Positions 23,871 to 37,799 of a DNA stretch of 64,000 nt are shown here, piece after piece (position 1 is the stretch's first letter; each line of letters starts with the position of its first letter). A model generated the notes under the pieces. The model was not told where the DNA came from. It was given only the letters and a program-made list of their open reading frames with translations, and searched no databases. Origin of the DNA: Lethocerus indicus (taxonomy: Eukaryota; Arthropoda; Insecta; Hemiptera; Belostomatidae); NCBI GenBank assembly GCA_019843655.1, contig JACDQD010000001.1:48294443-48358442 (forward strand). Reading direction: 5' to 3'. The translations under genes and the position numbers were made by a program.

Positions 23871-23904
23871 GGCCCGGCCCCGGCCCCGGCCCCGGCCCCG
23901 GCCC
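23869..23904. repeat. (GGCCCC)n hexanucleotide repeat
   Basis: About five tandem GGCCCC units; the complementary strand reads GGGGCC, a G-quadruplex-prone hexamer. Confidence 0.9.
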
Positions 23905-26900
23905 TCCGCCCGGTTAATTTCCCGACCGCCCCTTCCCAACACAGTTTATTAACTCCCGGCCCCCCACCCACCGTAGAAACCCCTACCCTAGTTAATCTGC
24001 CGGTCTTATTTTACCTAAACCCCTACTCGATTATGCTCTGCATATATCGACTTTTGTTCTGCCTAATAAAGCGTCGAGAAAGATAATTTAATTTATCGCA
24101 GAGCGAATTCGCGCCCCGTCGCGACCGATTTATTTTTTCTTTTTTAGACGAATCCGATAAATGTACAGAACACCGCGTAGTCAGTATTTTCCGGGATATA
24201 TTAGCCCGGAATCTAATGTTCGAGTATCGAGTAAGGACCGGACGTTAGTCCCTGGCTCGATACATAAGTGAGCCGTACCCCCCGGGATGAAGGGGCGGTA
24301 AAATTTATACCTACTGCGGCGAGTTCGTCCGACGCGTTCCGGTAATTAAACTCTGGGCTTCGTCCAGTCCGACGTTTTTCGGAAGAATTACGAGGTGGGG
24401 TGGATCGGGAGGAGGACCCGGAATTCGGAAAGTGGGTTCCGGTAGGCCCGAGGCGGTTTTCCATTTCCGACCGCCCCCGTCCGACTTTAAAAGCCCGGCC
24501 GATCGAGGACCGCGGGAATCGATACGTTGCTGTGACGTCCGAATAATAATAACCGGGGGTCTAAAAACGGTTTCTATTAATAGTCGGCGGGAGCTCCGAT
24601 CCTCTCGGCCGGTCGATACACCGGCCTCCTTTAAGGAACGTTCGTTTAACGATCCTATTGTGCGGATTTAAACGACTCCGTTATTTGAGCGGGGCGAGCC
24701 CCTTTGGCAGGAAGCGGGCGGAGGGTCCCTGGCGAGGAATCGCGGCCAGAGACCGACGGCGTGAATGGCTCCGCGTGAACGGGAGGAACGAATTGATGAA
24801 TGAATGACGGGTTAATAAACCGGTCACCGGGGAACATCCACACACGCAGACCGGAGAGAGAATCAAATCTGCGATCATTCCGGTATATAAATATAATCGG
24901 TTTTAGTTACGTTTTTCGCCGTCCAAATATAAAGCCGCTTTGGACAACAACAAAAATCGATTATAAATTAAAAACATTTCTCGTTATTTCTCGATATTTT
25001 AATTTAATTTACGTGTACGTTACAATTTTTTTTTACCGGAGAGGTAAATAATATTTCGTTCTATGTAGTCGGGTGGGCCGAACCAGTGATTAGGGGATAA
25101 TGCGGGCCCGCCGTCGGAAAATGTCGGCAAACGCGGCTGTATACCGTTCCGGAATTGAAATCCATTCGAAATCTATTCAAATTTGTAATTGATCCCCGGG
25201 TCGGCCGGCGGCGGATCGAATTGTCATTCGACTGCAAATTTCAATTGATTACGAACGGGTCTCAAGTCCGGATAATCTATACAATTCAGTCGGGCCGCTA
25301 TAAAGTCCAGAATTGGGCCCCTATTATAATACAGGCCCGAATGCCATTAAAATGCGAGGCGACGCGTGAAATGGACAAAATAACAGAAGGGGAAATTCGG
25401 ACTATCTCAACTCCCGTAAAATTGCTCCTGTTCGCGGTGTCGCCGAAAATACGTTTCGAACCTCAGCCGACAAATAGCTTAGATAGCCGAGTAAACCAAA
25501 AATTATTATAATAACTCACTTTTACCTAGGCGGTCCGCGAGGGTTCGGAATAGGGTACGCCGCGGTTATAACAAACCGAGTTTAAAATTTACGTACGAAT
25601 AACGTGACTGTAAGTTCGAAATCGGTGGAAGATATTATCGGGCGTTTTCGCGCAAAACTCGAAACGGCCGTTTAAAGTGGCGGGCCCGACACCGGGAGCG
25701 GGCAACAAGTCTGAAAGCGGATCCGATCCTATCGGAAGAGTAACAGAGGCGCTTATTAAGCTAAGAGCCGGCGGCGATCGGCGTTCTCGTTAAACTTTTC
25801 GGGTTAACTCGGCCGATTCAGCGTCGAATGAAATATTAGCCGGGAGCTCTAATCTACTTATTAAGTAAAGTGGGAAGACGAGGGTGTTTGCTTATTGTAT
25901 TTGTGCATCGGATAACGGCCTCCCCCGTTCGCCGACTTTGTTAGTAGACGGCGTCCCCCCCTCCCAGGATTCCCCGATACCCGCTCCCGCCGGCTTCAAT
26001 CCCACTGCCGGAGAGCCGGTTTACCTTTCGTCGTTTTCTAATTAACCCGGGGGACGTCTTCCTCCGCCGGGATTTCCGGCAATCCGTTTTGGCCGATAAA
26101 TCGCCGCGAACCGGAAACGCGAAACTATTCGGAAAATAGGTTGAATAGTCGTATAGAGAAATTTTATTTTTTTACCGGTGACCGGTTCGATTCCAGCCAC
26201 GGACTCAAAAAATCCCGGTTGCGAAGGCGGAGGATGGCGCGTTTTCCGGGCCCCGGCCGGCTTGCCGGAGAAGGAAAATTCGAACGACCGAACCGGGCTA
26301 TAAGAAACACGGCGGTCGCTCGACGACAAAGGAATAGGACCGGGGGTATTGTTGGAGCGGAAGAGTGATGGAATTTATCTGTAGCCTTTACCGCCGCCGG
26401 CCTTTGACCTTCGCCGCGATCCCAGCATTTTTATCGTTCTTGACGCGTGTCTGCATACGGATTGGGCGTCGGACGTGTCTCTGTACTCTCCGAGCTCTCT
26501 TTGTACCCTCCCGACTCACCTCTCTATTCTATTTCTCCGGAAATCGCGGGGGAAATAAAATAAGTGGCCGAGAAGAAAATTAGGGCGCGACCCGAGGAGA
26601 TATTTTAAACTTTCCGCGCAACAACAACATTTCCGCGATGGGCGTAAAACGGGTACCGGACGTTATCCGTTATTATTACCGCGGGTCTTAAATTTTAAAA
26701 CGACGAACCGAAGTTATCGTTTAACAGAAATTTATCGGCGTTGTAACCGAACCTGGCAACCGTATATCGGTTTTTCACCGATCATTCTAAAAACGAAAAA
26801 GTCGTAGTATAACAATAATCGTGTCCTAGGCGAACCCAGTTGAGTGAAATGAGGCGTCCGCCTCTCTGCCGCTACCGTCTTAAAAGGTAGTAGTTAAATC

Positions 26901-27157
26901 GAACAAATTTTGAAGGTGTTACGACAGACCCTTCTCCGGTCGCGTCTGTCAACGAGTGACAGTATCGAGGGCCGACTCTCGATAGCGTCGGAAACGAACG
27001 CGGACGAAAAACGGAAGGTTTTCCGACACGAACTCTGGGATGAACCGACGGTCGGATCTTGTCAACAAAGGCCGCCGCCGCTTTGTTTGCTCTGCTAAGC
27101 GATGCGCCTAATATAGTCCATAAATTTGTGAGCGGTCGGTCATTAACATAGCCGTCT
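23905..27157. other. Intergenic DNA, CpG-rich, no gene recognised
   Basis: Strongly CpG-rich with scattered short open frames, as expected when stop codons are rarer. A 118-codon frame at 25155-25511 has no recognisable domain. No splice-bounded coding block was found. Confidence 0.5.
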
Positions 27158-27200
27158 CGGCAGCCGGCAGCCGGCAGACGGCAGCCAGCAGCCAGCCGAC
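27158..27200. repeat. GCAGCCG-type short tandem repeat
   Basis: Imperfect tandem units GCAGCCG, GCAGACG and GCAGCCA, about six copies. Confidence 0.8.
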
Positions 27201-29838
27201 CACTCTCTTAAATTAGGCCCGCGCCTCCTTCAAATATTAGATCGGATATTAATCTGTAATCAGTCTGATTGCGACGTCGGATTCGCTTTCTCGTCGGCCC
27301 GAGTAGGGCACTCGCGAGTTTCCTCCATTAGCGAACCGGCGGCGGGAAAGCATCGAACGGTACGGTATTTTAAGCGGCGACGAATCGCTGTCGTAAACGA
27401 TTAAATAATCGGTAAGCCGGATAAGCGAAAAACGTATAATTTCTCCGGTTCGGTCTTTTCACGAACAATCGTCGGCTTTCCCACAGACGGTACCTTGTTA
27501 GTTGTAGGCGAATTGACAGTGTACGGTCCCACCCGACCTTAACCCGACGCCCGCGTTATTTTTCGTGGCGATACATAGGTAATATCGATTGGAGAACGTA
27601 TATCGATATACATGAAAAAAGCGGATAGTGATTTAGTAGTATAGGCGTTTCTTGTTTTATATTTGTGACAGGATACCATCCAAATATCAGTTAATCGAAG
27701 TTAAATTTTATTTTACACCCGCGGCTTTATTTTCGACTCCTCTCAATTAGCGCGCCCGCTTACCGGAGAAGCCTAAATTTTTCGCGAACAAAGAAGCGAA
27801 GCGCCGATTCGCCCCCCCCCTTCCTATACGCTCCTTATACGTCGGCCTAATAGAGAAGTAATGGACGGGCGGTGGAAAGACGTCGGGGCGGCTAATATCG
27901 CTCGGTCGGCCTAAGTGCGTGCGGGCTCGCCTAAGCCGCCGACGCCGCTTTCCGAATAAGCCCGGCCACCTTCCGCGCCAACAAATTCAGGGCCCGTCGC
28001 CCTCTGTCACGACCGATTCAACAACTTTCGCTTTCAAATTTCTAGTCTCGCCCGCAGACAGGATCTATCCGACCGAAGAGGGACACTAGGGCCACATAAT
28101 CCCTGTAGCGTTAAAATAAAGAATATTCCCCTTTATAAAGGTCAGGCACAGAGCATTAGCGCCTTATTAATAACTAGTGAAATTAAAAGAACTTAAGGTT
28201 TTAACAGAAATTAGGACTCTATTTAATCTATTTGTTTTCTTCGATCACAGGGTTAATCCTATTCGGTTTTAGGAATACCCTATATTTAATTTCATTTTAT
28301 AAGATTTCTACTTTTTTCTCTATCTGCGCCCTTTAACGGGTTTCTAAAGAAACCCTATCGAGTTTCGGAATCGCGAAATGCAGGTAAGCGAAGACCCGCC
28401 TGTATTAGGAGTTCATAATCGGCGGAATCGCTGTTTGTGTGGACAATAATAATGTTTTCTGTTAGCATCTCTCTCGATCGTCTTCTCCGTGTCCTCGTCC
28501 CGAATCGCCGGCAAAATAACGCCGAGTTTTACTTCAATATGAAATTGCGCAACGGATTAATTACGAGATCCACAGTTTAAACACGGACTAGATGGAATAG
28601 GTAAAATTCAATTTCGGTTATATTTATTTACTTTTTTCGGTCCGTCGTCCAAAGGTTCGTTATAGGTTGGGGGCGCGAGGGCCGTCCGCAAATTCGCGTA
28701 ATACCGAATCGGAATATACGCTTCGGGATATCTAAATAACGTATACCGTATTTTATTTATAAGAGTCGGAAGGAGCGGGTGTCCGGAATCGGTTCGGCGA
28801 GGGATGACTGGAAGGGGCAGTTTTTCCCCGTTAAATCTGCCCCCGAGGGCTCCGGCACAGAAAGTAGAAGGGGCGGCGGCTTAGCCCACTAGCAGGATTT
28901 AAATTATGGAGCGCTTCCTTTTCCTCCTCGAGTTTACATATTCAGTGCATTATCCCTCCCTACTGCGCCCCTACTCCCCATCACCATCCCCCCCACCGCC
29001 ACCACCCCCGGCCCCAACCGACGTCGGTCTCCTTCTCACAATGGCGTTATGTAAATTTAATTAACGAAAGCCGGTAATGACGTCGGAAGCCGTGAACGCC
29101 TCGATGCCCGACTGGAAACGGTCGAAATGTATGCAAATTGTCGGACGCTTCGCGTTCGGTCGCCGCCCCGTTAATAAAATCCGGTATTCGTTTCTTGTTA
29201 GCTAATTCCCCGACGTCGCCTTCCGTCTTGCCGGCGCTACTACCCCACCCACAGCCCGCTGCTACTCTAACGTTTATCGCCGAAATAATGTTGAGACGCG
29301 CATTCCCCGATATTAGCCGGGCCGCATAATGCCGCCTCCTGTAGGGGCGCTTTCTAATTCCGGAATCTCGCGTTTTCAAATTTCATCGCCCCTCCGATTG
29401 CCCGTACGCCGAATTAATTCGAGCAAACGGATGTCGAAACGGTATACCGACGGGGAAAATATTTACTTTCGAAATCGCTTTGCCAATTTTCGGTACCTTT
29501 TCGTCGGTCCCGCGATAAAGACCCAACCGCCGAGAGGAGGCGGAATATCGAAAGGACCGCGATCGAATAATTATGGTCATTGATTATTGGGAGTAAATAT
29601 TATAATAATGTATACTGGGAACTAAGAAAAGTATATTTTAAATATCTAGCGTCTCGTATGCGGTTGTCGGCAATGCTACGTTAAAGTGCAGTTCGGATTC
29701 CATCAATCTACTTCAGTGTTGACAGGGTGTGTAGGCTGGGATCTCTCAGTCAATACGGCCCCCACCAATTCCCAAATAGCCGGGGGATTCCGACCGCTAG
29801 ATTCCTTTCCTTTCTAGGCGCTTTTTACGTTATATTAC
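27201..29838. other. Intergenic DNA, no gene recognised
   Basis: GC-rich with C-rich patches near 28985-29020. The 110-codon frame at 29047-29379 has no family match I recognise. Confidence 0.5.
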
Positions 29839-29839
29839 T

Positions 29840-30035
29840 GTGACACTATGTTTACGGTTTCTTATGTGGCAATTTGAGCTATACCGCGTAGAGACTTTCA
29901 AAATTACAAAACTTTTGAAAAAAATAAACTTCTATATATATTCTCCTAATTAAATGTACGAGTGGTAATAAGAAAATGCGAACGGTTTTCGTTATTTTCC
30001 TATTGAAATTCGAAACGCGTTATTTCGACCCGGTA
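29840..30035 (-). repeat. Unnamed dispersed repeat, copy 6
   Basis: One of the most complete copies: ACACTATGTTTACGGTTTCT, ATACCGCGTAGAGACTTTCA, AAATTACAAAACTTTTGAAA, ACGAGTGGTAATAAG, AACGGTTTTCGTTATTTTCC, TGAAATTCGAAACGCG. Confidence 0.75.
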
Positions 30036-30233
30036 TTAATATTTTAATCGGTAGATGGAAGGATAAATAAAAACGCGGCTGTCAGTAGACTAGAGAGGGT
30101 GTTTGTAAATAATTTAATATTTTTAGGACTATACGTTTTTATTTTTTGATTCGCCGTTTGGCGGCCGACGGTAGAATTCGGGGAATGCGGGCAGGTCGGC
30201 GTGAAAGCGGTCGGTTCGCTCAGCGGAAAATCG

Positions 30234-30236
<3 letters not shown>

Positions 30237-30319
<83 letters not shown>
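30237..30319. repeat. (CT)n microsatellite
   Basis: Pure CT array of about 41 units. Confidence 0.99.
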
Positions 30320-30321
<2 letters not shown>

Positions 30322-31330
30322 GACGAACGTGCCCCTCCGGTTTAAGGTACTTGAGGTTCCACGCAGGCTATGCCCTTAGGATAAAACCATTTCCTCCTTA
30401 AAAATTTAATTTGCTTCCCAGTAAAGTAAATCGATTTCGGAATTTCATAATACTCGGCAGGGACGCCGAGGCTCAGCAAAGAATCGAAGGCGATAAGTTT
30501 AAAAACGGGGTAATCGATAAAAATACGAGGTTTCTCGTTTCAGTATTTTTTTTATAAGCGCCGAATTATCTGTCATTTCTACTTTTATTTAAAAAAAATG
30601 TATTTCAGTTTCAGAAACAACTTTGAAAGAGCTAATGACCACGAGTTAATTATCCTATTCGAAAAATGTATTAGATTCGTGAAACATAGTGCACACTAAA
30701 AATCTAAGAAGAGGGGTGGTTTTAGAAGGCCGTGTTCTGTTATAACGAATGAGGAGAAAACTTTTTTTCTTAATATTTGGTCTTTTCCCGAACACATAAC
30801 GCTCCTGTTATTTTCGAAAGCGCCGCCGACGGTCCGGTAATCGAATTTAAGAATCTGTAAATTGCCGCTTTGGGGCGGCACGATTTTCTTAACGAATCGC
30901 AATTCCGAGAGCGATATCGAAAGATTTTTTTTCCGGCACTTGTTTATTCGCTAAAACGGGACTGGAAACGGGTCGATGGGGCCGCTCACGACACGGACGC
31001 CGTTCGAGCCGACCGCCAAATTAACGATATCTCGAGTGGACACTCCAATTATCTTTAAAATATTTACGGACTGGTTCAAGGGTACGTTCTATTCCGGACC
31101 AGTAAATGTTTCGAGAGTCGGCGCTAATTAATACCTCGGGTTTTTTTATTATCCGGTGTCCTATCTTTCCGGATTATGTAATATAGTTTCTTATACACCC
31201 GTGTAGTGACCCGCGGTACCGGCATTAGCGTATATAAACCATAACCGCGCAGTGTCCCAATATCTGATGGGAACATGTACTGTGCACGTACTATCCGATA
31301 TATATATATACTTCAAAACTTAGAATAGCC
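30320..31330. other. Intergenic DNA, no gene recognised
   Basis: No coding region supported. A short frame after TTTCAG at 30610 (NNFERANDHELIILFEK) is possible only by chance-level criteria. Confidence 0.45.
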
Positions 31331-31331
31331 A

Positions 31332-31534
31332 GCAGTATTGAAACCGACGTGGACATACGGCATCGAACTACGGGGATCCACCGAGACATCCGACACTGTT
31401 CTTATCCAGTTATTACGGCCGAAAGTCCTTCGAACCGTCCTGAATACTCCCCGGTACGTTTCCAATCACTATGACATCCACCTACCTACTCTCGTCGAAT
31501 CCCTTTCTTCAGCTTGTTCTAACGGTCTAGAATA
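31332..31534 (+). pseudogene. Jockey-type reverse transcriptase C-terminal fragment
   Basis: Reads VLKPTWTYGIELRGSTETSD, then PKVLRTVLNTPRYVSNHYDI and a stop after SNGLE. This is the segment after the polymerase palm in Jockey-clade non-LTR retrotransposons. The canonical GIELWG has Trp replaced by Arg. The fragment begins abruptly, so the copy is strongly 5'-truncated, the usual result of target-primed reverse transcription. It is the same family as the fragments at 9.7 and 46.1 kb. Confidence 0.88.
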
Positions 31535-31655
31535 AATAAGTTAGGAACGTGTCACCTGTGGGCGATTCCCTTATCGTGACAACCATCTAAAGGCGCTTAA
31601 ATAATAATATGTAAGATTGTTGATTGTGCTAATAATAAAATAATTTAAAGAAATG
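31535..31655 (+). other. Probable 3' tail of the 31.3 kb Jockey-type copy
   Basis: AT-rich sequence following the stop, ending in AATAATAAAATAATTTAAAG at about 31632-31651. This resembles a polyadenylated non-LTR 3' end. Confidence 0.5.
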
Positions 31656-33735
31656 ACGTGTCGCGAATTTGTACACGGAACTTAATTGACGGCAAGGGAC
31701 TTTTCCCCGTCGGTGACTAACGGGCATGTCGGTTCCCACTAGGGCACCCCAACGGAATCTTAAATAAAGTCGATCCAAGCAGAGATGACGAGAACCGGAC
31801 GATGTTTTCTTCGTCCCAGTTGGGAGATAGCGTCATCCGCCGACCAGACGAACCCCCCACCATTTTTCTATACTTAAGTCATAGTATACAGAACGTTTCT
31901 CATCTCCAACAAACATCTGCTAGCAATTAGGTCTAGCGACCGTTTCCTCTGCAGTCCCTTCCTATAAATGTCATTCACCGAACCGAAGCTGTATGCATTT
32001 ATGTGTGGTTAAGGTTCATTGACACGTTCTAACAAGTTTAATTTAAAAAAAAGGCTTACAAAGCCGCTTTGATTCGAAGGTTTATCCAAAACTTTCTTAA
32101 GTAAAACGAATCATTGTTAAAGTTGAAGATTTCTGATACTAAAAATCGCGGAATAATTTACTTCATTTTTTATTTATTTTATAATCAACTTTAAGTACAA
32201 TTGTGGAATGTTATTTTGCGACTTCTGACGCCACACAGCGATGACACTTTGGACGCGTGTCCGGACTACAGAAAATCTCTAGACCGGTGGCGTTTAAGTT
32301 GTCGTCGGTTGTCTTTCTAGGACACTTACAGAATAACATTTTTTGTAATTTCTTTTTATCAGAATCTCTGGACGAGAGCGACGTCGATTCTCCGCGGTAT
32401 GCCCACGTTTTTTCATCCAATTGTTATGACCGTTTTAGTAACGGCCTTAATAGGTTTAATTCACTCGGTACGCCCGTTTCGGCTTCCCACAATCGTCTGC
32501 AGCATTGCATCGGTAGATTGAACTGTCGGAGCCAAAACTCGCGGGCTCTCAACTGGCACTTCGAGTGTCAGAGTCACTTACGGAGAATGAGGACCACTCG
32601 AAATAACTTATAAGTGTACGTCTCCACAACGCCAAGGAGTGCACTCCTCGTCGACGAATAATTTAAAACGAATAGATGGCGAAGAGTCAAGAATGGACTA
32701 GTCACAAAAGATGACCGGGTCTGATGTCGGACGGTAGTGAGGTCGATTCGGCGTACTGCCCGGGGCGGTATCGGTACACCGATAGTGGACTGCACACTAA
32801 TTAGCAATCTGTCCATTGTTCCACGGCCAGTCGATAATTTCCGGCTAGTAACACGGCTCTAGCGACGCTCGCCAGCAGCTAGTCGCTCGCCTCCCTATAG
32901 ACAGCAGAGCAGTCTATATTAAATTATCAGGTAAAAGTAATAATTTCAACCTATATATATAACGCATTATCGATATAAAGTCAATTCGTTCATTTAAAAA
33001 CCGCGACAATCAACAATTTTAATACTGGACTAAATAATTCCGGATTCCCGCCCTCCATCAGGGTTATTAGGTACACGTATATCGAACATTTTTTGGAACC
33101 CAAGATCAGTCGAGTGATTAGCGAAGGTTTCCACGACCGGAACTTGAATTGTCACTGACTGGCTACCGGTGATTAATAACAGTCGGAAGAACTTTCTATT
33201 CCCATTCGTATAATTTTCCGATAACGCTCATGAATGCGTCCGAACTGCATTGTTACACCACGTAATACGTACTTTAATTTCGAATAGAGGTACGCGAATA
33301 GATTTATACGCTGAAAATTTATTACCAAGCAAAATGTAAGCGCGATACGATACTTTTGTTGGAAATATATTCTAGTACGAGTTTTATTCTTGTCTATTAA
33401 TTTTTATCGACGTCCTGCAGAGAAGCGAACGAGAGAGAGATTTTTTCATTTATTTTTATAGTTAAAACTACAATTTTTTTTTATTGTATCCAGCGACTTG
33501 TAGTGTTGTCTATAAAATCACTCGCCGAAGTCCTGAAGGGAGAAGCCACCCAATGACGGTACCCCCGGTGCTTCCCTCGGTCACGTGATAAGGAGATCGC
33601 GTGGTCGCCTCCGCTTTAGGCGGCTGCTCGGGATTTCAAGGAAGCGTGGAATTAAGGGATAGGAGCGATGGCATAATTCGGATTGGGAAGATTTATAAAG
33701 GGGAGACCGCTAAATCCCCAACGAACGGGTCAAAA
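31656..33735. other. Intergenic DNA, no gene recognised
   Basis: Open frames on both strands overlap at 32211-32613 without recognisable motifs. A perfect 14-base palindrome AGGAGTGCACTCCT lies at 32635-32648. No tRNA or rRNA was found. Confidence 0.45.
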
Positions 33736-33736
33736 T

Positions 33737-33800
33737 AATGGATCGCGAGGATTGGATTCTTGTGAGAGTTGGACGACTCCGTAGGGTCCCCGCAGTCAAG
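33737..33800 (+). repeat. Dispersed repeat B, copy 1
   Basis: The chain GATTGGATTCTTGTGAGAG, TTGGAC and GGGTCCC is shared, with divergence, with 54530-54592. This indicates a second low-copy dispersed family of at least 60 bases. Confidence 0.55.
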
Positions 33801-33812
33801 AGAGAGAGATAG

Positions 33813-33813
<1 letters not shown>

Positions 33814-33904
<91 letters not shown>

Positions 33905-33942
33905 TGTGTGTGTGAGAGAGAGACAGAGAGAGAGAGTGTGAG
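33814..33942. repeat. Compound (AT)n(GA)n(GT)n microsatellite
   Basis: (AT)n at 33814-33872, (GA)n to about 33902, (GT)n to about 33914, then interrupted GA. Confidence 0.98.
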
Positions 33943-34539
33943 AAAGAGTGAAAATCGAAAAAATCGCTAGGGCCATAAATATTCGGATGCTCCCGCATTC
34001 CAAAACGGACGTGCAAAAGTTCTACCGTCGGACTCTAATTTTCGATATATAAAATATTATCCGAGCGTCGCCCCAATAGGACCCGACCGAATCCCTCGTA
34101 TTGGTGCCGATATTACCCGGGGGCCGGTGATTGAAATGGAGGTTGGTGGGGGGTGTGGGGGGAGGGGTAAAAAGAAGAAAATAATGGGGGAATAGCTGAG
34201 GGAAGGATTGATCAAGTGGGCCTATTGAGGGCGTCAATGGGCGAGGAATGGGGACGCATTCCGAGCATTGCCCCAACACCGCACCCACCCGACCCGAAAC
34301 CGCTCAGAATTAAACCCCCCCCCCTACCTCCCCTCCAACCGTTTAATATAACCTCACTTCCAGACAACTATCTAAACAATATATTGTAAGTTTCTAAGGC
34401 GTTATTAAAATTCAATATCAGTCAAGTTACAGTTGACGTCATTCGAATCGAAGGCCCGACTTTGTCCATCTGCGGAATGTAGGCAGTGAGTAGTGGTAGT
34501 TTATTTCGGTTTTGTAACGGAAATCTTGTTCAGCTTTTA
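33943..34539. other. Intergenic DNA with G-rich tract
   Basis: A G-rich run lies at 34139-34168 and a C run near 34315-34324. Both could form G-quadruplex-type structures. No gene. Confidence 0.5.
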
Positions 34540-34640
34540 CAATGTATCGTTACAATAGATGAATATTTACGCGAAATCCATTTACTTCTACTTGACCGAT
34601 CCGTACATCGACGAATAAAGTCTGCCCCGCCGGCGTGAAA
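34540..34640 (+). repeat. Dispersed repeat C, copy 1
   Basis: Shares ATTTACGCGAAATCCATTTA-like sequence and GATCCGTACATCGACGAATA, followed by AAGTCTG, with 52136-52225 at roughly 70 percent identity by eye. Confidence 0.5.
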
Positions 34641-36804
34641 TCCGCTAATAAATCCGTACCCGATGGTTAACGAAATTCAAATCGTACTGTCGAAAATATT
34701 AAGGAAAATAACCGAACCACCCTAATATGTTTTCGACCGCAGCCTATTTTTAATTTTCCGTTTGTTCGCGACTTTGCCATAACACAATTGTAACGAATTT
34801 CCCGAACGTTTTTTACAGACCCCTCAAATGAATTTTTAAAAAAGGGGGAAAAACCGGTGGGTTTCTTCTACCATCGAGATATATAGGTCGAAGGTCATAC
34901 TATTCTCGGTACTCCGACTGCCTATTACGTAATACAAAATGGAGATATTTGATGCGGCGAACGGAAATTAAAAATGAGGGCTTTTCGCACGATTTTCTTT
35001 GTTTCTGTCGCTTTTGTTGTTTCGGTGATCGGAGCTTTTCGGCGCTGAAGTAGGGCGCGCAGTCAGAAACGTGTACGGGGTCATATATCTTATAGATACA
35101 CGGTTGCGTAATGCCCAGAATAGGCAGATAAAGGAACCGACGTACGCCGGCCGGATGCCGAAGTTTCTGGCGGGGGGAGAAATGGAAGAATTCATTCATA
35201 ATAGGCTGCCAATAATCTTCCCTCCGATCATCCTCCTTTATTGACCGCTTATCTATAGCCGGCCGGAGATAACAAAAACTGTGGGCTCCTCCCTGCCCGG
35301 GATTTCTCATCTCGCGTCCCCTCGCACCAGGGAGGAGGGTTCCCTTATTTCGGGAATATTTTACAAAATGAGTTTCGAAAACGTCAATAATATAAAACGC
35401 GCGGTTTAATTGTACGACCGGAAATATTATAAATATAATATTCGTAATATACATAATTCTCGAGAAATATACAGGACCCGGAGTAAAAGTCAGTTAAAGC
35501 GCTAATTACAATCTTCCCCGTACTTACGCCGCTATATTTTAAAACGTAATTTAATTTCACTCGCTAATTATCGATCGGGACGCGCCTTACACTCCACACG
35601 AGGACGGACAGATTGAAGAATTTTAATTGGGGCTAATTGCGAAATTTTAATGTATTCATCGTAGCGAAAACGCAATTAATTTCCGAGCCCCATCCCGGCG
35701 CACCACCACCGCCCGACGGGAGCGGGTCAAATTCCGTGAAAGTGTTTTCGCGTAGCCGCACAGTGAATATTGGGTAGTGGGCGGGGGGTTTTCCCGTGAA
35801 AATTGCATTTCGCACAACGGCCCACTCGATAAAACGTATAAAGCGAATTTTACATAATTATCAATCGCCACGGAACCCCCCTGGCAACGTTCATCGCCCG
35901 TGACGTTTATTTCGCGTTTTAGGCCGGTCGTTTCTTTTCAATTTTCCAGGAAACTCTCGTCGATCGGGCTCGCGCATCCTACGTAAATTGTTTTTCCGGG
36001 TCGAAACCCCCGACGCGGAGGGGGTAGTACTTCCGTTTCCGGATTGACGGCTGTAAAATTACAGTTACGAAAAAGCGACGAAAATAACTTTAGGTTCGGG
36101 GGTCAACACAATAAGAGGAACCGTATTAGAGGGTCGTGGTGTTAGGGAGAACTACCGCTATAAGACGCGAAATATACGTCTTCCCCCTCCCACCACCGCC
36201 TGTTTTAAGTATAATGTCAATCGACAGGAGTGTAGGGCCTCCCGGAGACGGATCCATTCATAACGGAGGAGCGTCCGTAGGGCTTCCTAATCTCTCGGTT
36301 ATTGACTCCATATCTCCCGTCCGAAGGAGATAAAAAAAAAGGAGGGACTCTCCGATATTTAATATACGCCGGGCCGGCAAGGAAAGGTCTCGGTGCCGCG
36401 ATAAACAAAAACCAATTTAGATAGGGTGAGTGGGTGGGGTTGGGGTAGGTGCGGGGGCGGGGGGTTCACGAGGACCCAGATTTAATTTAACGCCCGTTTC
36501 ACCGGACAATTGGGTCTAACGAACTGGGGGGTTGGGGGAGACCCCCGGGGACGGCCACTCTCGTATGGCCGACTCCGCTCCTTCCGATTGACGGTGGCGG
36601 GGGCGTGGGGCAGAGACCGAGAGAGAGAGAGAGAGGAAGTAGGCAGGACATTTTTCCCCGTTAAGGCCCCTTTCCTTATTTTCCGCGTCCCGCCCTTTCG
36701 CTGCAGCTCTTCGTATTTGTTTATAACTTTTTCCCGGGGTCTTGGGGTCGATTGAAAAGTCACCGGAGTGCGTAATCCGGGACCCCCCCCTCGGGCGGCT
36801 TCTT
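34641..36804. other. Intergenic DNA; longest open frame of the window, unrecognised
   Basis: The minus-strand frame 34900-35454 (184 codons) is the longest in the window. It shows no domain, signal or repeat that I recognise, and its composition shifts along its length, so I treat it as fortuitous. The G-rich stretch 36424-36472 has several GGG and GGGG runs. A GA tract lies at 36620-36636. Confidence 0.4.
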
Positions 36805-36978
36805 AGCACTAGGTTTACGGTCGTTCCTTATGTGTCGTCAATTTTAAGCAAACGATACTCGAAGAAAAATATATTTCCCTCGTTAAATGGATGAAAGTCG
36901 GTACGGGGGGTAATAAAAAAATGCCAACGGTATCGTAATTTTTCCTATTGAAATTCGAAATGCGTCATCTTGACAGGA
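36805..36978 (-). repeat. Unnamed dispersed repeat, copy 7
   Basis: CACTAGGTTTACGGTCGTTC, TATATTTCCCTCGTTAAATG, GAAAGTCGGTACGGGGGGTA, TTTTTCCTATTGAAATTCG, AAATGCGTCATCTTGAC. Confidence 0.7.

Positions 36979-37742
<764 letters not shown>

Positions 37743-37795
<53 letters not shown>
37743..37795. repeat. (TA)n microsatellite
   Basis: Pure TA array of about 26 units. Confidence 0.99.

Positions 37796-37799
<4 letters not shown>

Noticed and set aside
26180..26210. tRNA-like GGTTCGATTCC box
   Set aside because: No upstream A box, anticodon arm or acceptor pairing found.
27201..29838. CRISPR-like or regularly spaced repeats
   Set aside because: No direct repeats at regular spacing were seen here or elsewhere in the window; the genome type also makes them implausible.
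30604..30695. Exon after tandem TTTCAG acceptors
   Set aside because: About 27 open codons with no partner exon or homology I can recognise.
32211..32613. Cysteine-containing minus-strand frame and overlapping 118-codon plus-strand frame
   Set aside because: The two overlap on opposite strands, neither shows a known domain, and no gene signals surround them.
34900..35454. Longest open frame (184 codons, minus strand) as a gene
   Set aside because: No domain, signal or repeat recognised, composition changes along its length, and no splice or polyadenylation context. Length alone is compatible with chance in CpG-containing DNA.
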